Assembly (NCBI GenBank): GCA_017521875.1 | Contig: JAFXBH010000176.1 | Location: 1-16,121 of the forward strand | Length of the DNA: 16,121 nucleotides | Source: Oscillospiraceae bacterium | GTDB lineage: Bacteria; Bacillota; Clostridia; Oscillospirales; Oscillospiraceae | Direction of reading: 5' to 3' | Part shown: one piece after another, positions 13,642 through 16,121 of the stretch | Layout: each line of letters begins with the position of its first letter | Position numbering within the stretch: the first letter of the stretch is position 1 | Translations under genes and position numbers: made by a program | Notes under the pieces: generated by a model | Told to the model about the DNA's origin: nothing | Seen by the model: the letters and a program-made list of their open reading frames with translations, nothing else | Databases searched by the model: none

Positions 13642-14499
13642 CTAAAAGTCGGGAATAAAGGCTGCATCACTGGCGGAAGATTCCTGGGTGAAGCCCTCCA
13701 GATCGTTCAGGTACATCCAACTCAGTACCGCCTGGTACTCTTCTTCCGTGATGGCTCGGTCAAAGGGAGCGGCCATTCCCGGTATGGGGGTATACTGCCG
13801 CATCAGGCTCACCAGTACCTGCCCAGGCACAAAGGTCTCTCCAATCCAGTCCAGCACCCGCAGGGAGTTTTCCACCTGTCCCGGCAGGATCAAATGGCGG
13901 ATTACCACGCCTTTGGTGAGTTTCTCCCCCTGCCACTGTACTGGGCCTACCTGCTTTGCCATTTCTGCGATTGCCCGGCTGGCCACCGGAAAATAATCCG
14001 CCGCACCGGAAAGGGCAGCGGCCAAACCGCTGTCAGCATACTTCATATCCGGCAGGTAAATGTCCACAAGACCGTTTAACTGCTTGATCGTGTCCACCGA
14101 TTCATAGCCTCCGCAGTTATACACCACCGGCACAGGCAGGGTCGGCATCAGAGCAGGGATTATGGTAGGCAGAAATTGGGTGGGCGTTACCAAATCAATA
14201 TTCTCTGCCCCCTGGGCAATCAGGTCTTCCATCGCCTGCCGCAGAGCGGCAGAATCCATCGGTTTACCGGTGGGTTTGGCAGAAATGGCGTAGTTCTGAC
14301 AGTACCTACAACCCAAAGTGCAGCCCCCAAAGAAGATCGCGCCGCTGCCGCCACTGCCTGCCAGTACCGGCTCTTCCCAGCGATGGATCATGGTCTTGGC
14401 TACCAGTGCTGTGGCCGGGCAGCCGCAGAAACCGGTCTCACCGGCGGCTCTGTTCACTTGGCATGCCCGGGGGCAGAGGGTACAGCGTTCGTAATCCAT
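13642..14499 (-). CDS. Radical SAM protein, PflX/pyruvate-formate-lyase-activase-like
   Basis: A 285-residue radical SAM protein resembling the PflX / COG1313 group, which is related to pyruvate formate-lyase activating enzymes but has no settled target. The radical SAM cluster motif is C60-x3-C64-x2-C67 (GGCTLGCRYCQNY). An N-terminal cysteine set, C6-x2-C9-x3-C13 with C25 and C27 (CTLCPRACQ then GFCGC), precedes it and may hold another metal site. Later family parts are NIDLVTPTQFLP (100-111), VVYNCGGYES (125-134) and DIYLPDMKY (146-154). The start at 14499 has GAGG 7 nt upstream. No pyruvate formate-lyase gene is in the window. Exact substrate unknown. It precedes the exonuclease gene on the same strand, and the two may be partly co-transcribed. 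Confidence 0.87.
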   Translation of the reverse strand: MDYERCTLCPRACQVNRAAGETGFCGCPATALVAKTMIHRWEEPVLAGSGGSGAIFFGGCTLGCRYCQNYAISAKPTGKPMDSAALRQAMEDLIAQGAENIDLVTPTQFLPTIIPALMPTLPVPVVYNCGGYESVDTIKQLNGLVDIYLPDMKYADSGLAAALSGAADYFPVASRAIAEMAKQVGPVQWQGEKLTKGVVIRHLILPGQVENSLRVLDWIGETFVPGQVLVSLMRQYTPIPGMAAPFDRAITEEEYQAVLSWMYLNDLEGFTQESSASDAAFIPDF

Positions 14500-14528
14500 A
14501 GGATAACCTCATACATATATTTGCCTGC

Positions 14529-14537
14529 ATTGTATCA
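14529..14537 (-). promoter_or_regulatory. Extended -10 promoter for the radical SAM gene
   Basis: Reverse-strand TGATACAAT: a TG-n extended -10 with TACAAT (5 of 6), 29 nt before the start codon at 14499. No good -35 box is seen, which is usual for extended -10 promoters. Confidence 0.5.
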
Positions 14538-14574
14538 CGATTCCCCATAAAATGCTACCATCTAAAAAAAACAT

Positions 14575-14603
14575 TTGCTATTCCGGGGATTCTGGCGTAT
14601 AAA
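14575..14603 (+). promoter_or_regulatory. Promoter of the membrane protein gene at 14632
   Basis: TTGCTA (14575-14580), a 17-bp spacer and TATAAA (14598-14603), 28 nt before the start codon. It is divergent from the radical SAM promoter. Confidence 0.6.
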
Positions 14604-14631
14604 TAGTATAAACATCTACAGGAGGTGTGTT

Positions 14632-15615
14632 ATGACCGCTACAAAACCCTCTGATCTGTCCCGGCAGGCCAAAACCCTGCTGACCAGATCTTTATATGAC
14701 CCCAAAAAATTGGTGCTGCTTCACGCGGCCGTCTCTCTGGGCATAACGCTGCTGATGACTGCCCTAAGTTACTTTTTCAGTTTAAAAATTGCAGACACCG
14801 GCGGCCTTGCCGGCATGGGAACCCGGTCTATTCTGACCACGATCCAGTCTGTGCTGGAATTTTTGGTGATGGTACTTCTGCCCTTCTGGGAAATCGGCAT
14901 TCTGTTCTCTGCCCTGCGCTGGGCCAGCGGAGAAGATGCCACTCCTCCCGATCTTCTCCGGGGATTTCACCGTTTCCGGGCGGTTTTGGGTGCAAAACTG
15001 CTACAGGGCGTGGTATTGATAGCCATCAGTATTGCGGTGGTCTACACCTGTACATTCTTCTATTTGATGACCCCCTACGGCACCCGTCTGATGGAACTGA
15101 TGGATCCGCTGCTGATGGGCTCCGATCCGGAAATCCTGATGGATGAAGCATGGGTAAACACCATTATGGAAGAAATGGCTCCGCTGATGACTGTATCCTG
15201 GGTGATCGTTGCCTTTCTGGCGATCCCTGTATTCTACCGGCTGCGGTTTGCTGATTACGCCGTGCTGGAGGGTACACCCGCTTTCCGCTCCCTGATTCAA
15301 AGCGTCCAGATGACCAAGGGAAACTGGCGGCATCTGCTGAAAATTGATCTGTACTTCTGGTGGTTTTATCTGCTGCAGATCCTGACTGTGGCGATCAGTT
15401 ACAGAGATACCATTCTGGAGTGGCTGGGCATTCCCCTGCCCCTGTCCCGGGACGGCAGTTTCTTCCTGTTTTACATTGTCGGCATTGTCTGCCAGTGTGT
15501 GCTGCTGTGGCAATGTCAAAGCAAGGTGCTGACCACCTACGGCCTACTCTATCGGGGCATCTGCCCGCAAAACCCACCGATTGACCCGGAAACCCAGTCA
15601 AAACTCTCTGATTGA
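14632..15615 (+). CDS. Polytopic membrane protein resembling DUF975
   Basis: A 327-residue membrane protein with about five or six hydrophobic segments (near 28-50, 70-95, 120-145, 187-205, 235-257 and 275-300). The part FRSLIQSVQMTKGNWRHLLK (about 223-242) followed by a Trp-rich helix resembles the S-x-x-M-x-G-x-x-x-x-F/L segment of DUF975 family proteins, whose function is unknown. The similarity is by eye and modest. An acidic, Met-rich loop lies near 155-185. The start at 14632 is set by AGGAGG 6 nt upstream. An in-frame ATG at 14575 overlaps the promoter and is rejected. It is a single gene between a divergent radical SAM gene and gap. No function is assigned. Confidence 0.7.
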   Translation: MTATKPSDLSRQAKTLLTRSLYDPKKLVLLHAAVSLGITLLMTALSYFFSLKIADTGGLAGMGTRSILTTIQSVLEFLVMVLLPFWEIGILFSALRWASGEDATPPDLLRGFHRFRAVLGAKLLQGVVLIAISIAVVYTCTFFYLMTPYGTRLMELMDPLLMGSDPEILMDEAWVNTIMEEMAPLMTVSWVIVAFLAIPVFYRLRFADYAVLEGTPAFRSLIQSVQMTKGNWRHLLKIDLYFWWFYLLQILTVAISYRDTILEWLGIPLPLSRDGSFFLFYIVGIVCQCVLLWQCQSKVLTTYGLLYRGICPQNPPIDPETQSKLSD

Positions 15616-15625
15616 TCTGGTTTTT
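15590..15625 (+). terminator. Weak possible terminator at the end of the membrane protein gene
   Basis: An imperfect stem: AAAC-C-CAG-TCA (15590-15600) can pair with TGA-T-CTG-GTTT (15613-15623), with one bulge on each side, followed by further T. It overlaps the stop codon (15613-15615). It is much weaker than the other terminators in the window. Confidence 0.3.
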
Positions 15626-15681
15626 GTACTCTATGTCCAAAGAATAGTGCAAAAAATGTGGTATTTTTACAAATTCACTAC

Positions 15682-15710
15682 TTTACAACTTTTCTTTTGT
15701 ATAGTATAAT
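15682..15710 (+). promoter_or_regulatory. Strong sigma-A promoter of gap
   Basis: TTTACA (15682-15687), a 17-bp spacer and a perfect TATAAT (15705-15710). It leaves a leader of about 75 nt before the start codon, long for this window. The surrounding AT-rich DNA (15616-15700) shows no other gene. Confidence 0.8.
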
Positions 15711-15719
15711 GTCACCAAA

Positions 15720-15740
15720 TAGGGTTTTCTTTTCACCCTA
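15720..15740 (+). promoter_or_regulatory. 5' leader hairpin of the gap transcript
   Basis: TAGGGT (15720-15725) pairs with ACCCTA (15735-15740) around a 9-nt pyrimidine loop, starting within a few bases of the expected transcript start. It is not followed by a T run, so it is not a terminator. It may shield the 5' end of an abundant mRNA. Confidence 0.4.
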
Positions 15741-15792
15741 AAAAGTCTATTTTTACTGCGCAAAGTAGTAATAAAAATTGGAGGAAATCACC

Positions 15793-16121
15793 ATGTCTGT
15801 AAAAGTTGCTATTAACGGTTTTGGTCGTATCGGCCGTCTGGCTTTCCGTCAGATGTTCGGCGCTGAGGGTTTCGAAGTTGTTGCTATCAACGACTTGACC
15901 TCTCCCGCTATGCTGGCTCACCTGCTGAAGTATGACTCCACTCAGGGCGCTTACGCTGCTCCTTTTGGAACTCACACTGTTGAGGCTGGTGAAGACAACA
16001 TCGTTGTTGACGGCAAGAAGATCACCATCTATGCAAAGGCCAACGCTGCTGAACTGCCCTGGGGCGAACTGGATGTAGACGTAGTTCTGGAATGCACCGG
16101 TTTCTACACTTCCAAGGCTAA
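15793..16121 (+). CDS. gap: Glyceraldehyde-3-phosphate dehydrogenase, 3'-truncated by window edge
   Basis: The first 109 residues of glyceraldehyde-3-phosphate dehydrogenase, the glycolytic enzyme that oxidises glyceraldehyde 3-phosphate to 1,3-bisphosphoglycerate with NAD+. The NAD-binding start [17 protein letters not shown] (4-20) with G9-x-G11-x2-G14 is diagnostic, followed by [21 protein letters not shown] (about 32-52) and VVLECTGFY (97-105). The start at 15793 has TTGGAGGAA upstream. Of 15 alanine codons seen, 13 are GCT, unlike the GCC/GCG-rich neighbours. This is the codon signature of a highly expressed gene and fits the strong promoter. The catalytic cysteine lies beyond the window edge. 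Confidence 0.97.
   Translation, partial: MSVKVAINGFGRIGRLAFRQMFGAEGFEVVAINDLTSPAMLAHLLKYDSTQGAYAAPFGTHTVEAGEDNIVVDGKKITIYAKANAAELPWGELDVDVVLECTGFYTSKA

Noticed and set aside
12748..14079. A 443-codon open frame antisense to the exonuclease and radical SAM genes
   Set aside because: In register with both real genes. Catalytic motifs and cysteine clusters are on the reverse strand.
1..16121. tRNA, rRNA, CRISPR arrays, riboswitches, insertion sequences
   Set aside because: I looked in the intergenic gaps, all shorter than about 180 bp, and saw only promoters, leaders and terminators. No repeat-spacer pattern, transposase or conserved RNA element was recognised.

Overview
The window looks like chromosomal DNA from an anaerobic, low-to-moderate GC Gram-positive bacterium (Clostridia, probably an Oscillospirales-type gut organism). 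This is inferred from strong GGAGG-type ribosome binding sites, sigma-A type promoters, compact operons ending in perfect hairpin terminators, a fatty-acid kinase (FakA/YloV), a YmfF/YmfH-type M16 pair, and a flavodiiron oxygen/NO reductase of the kind used by strict anaerobes. Most of the content is housekeeping. I see no tRNA, rRNA, CRISPR array, transposase or prophage.

Layout. 1-1280: 3' part of fakA, ending in a strong terminator. 1336-2680: a BrkB/YihY membrane protein and a short serine-acetyltransferase-like hexapeptide protein, forward. 2716-5325: a reverse operon of prmA, an anchored DUF4015-like glycosidase-like protein and a DUF2461 protein. 5471-8931: a divergent forward operon of two M16 peptidase-family proteins (one lacking the zinc motif, one carrying it) and lgt. 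8983-10776 reverse: a four-domain flavodiiron protein. It is divergent from a ZIP metal transporter (10930-11688), and a Fur-like palindrome sits between their two consensus promoters. 11718-14499 reverse: an orphan, AT-richer PD-(D/E)XK nuclease-like gene, a DEDDh exonuclease with zinc knuckles, and a PflX-like radical SAM protein. 14632-15615 forward: a polytopic membrane protein resembling DUF975. 15793-end: the start of the glycolytic gene gap behind a strong promoter.

How the genes relate. Two junctions are the most informative. (1) The flavodiiron/ZIP intergenic region has back-to-back near-consensus promoters flanking one metalloregulator-like palindrome, which suggests joint metal/oxidative-stress control of an O2-removing enzyme and a metal importer. 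(2) The PD-(D/E)XK gene is lower in GC than its neighbours and is bracketed by an 11-bp direct repeat lying exactly in the terminator tail/stop codon region of the flanking convergent genes. This suggests a clean single-gene insertion. The M16 pair also appears to split the M16 active-site elements between two subunits. No large undescribed multi-gene system is evident; the orphan nuclease is the best candidate for something uncharacterised.
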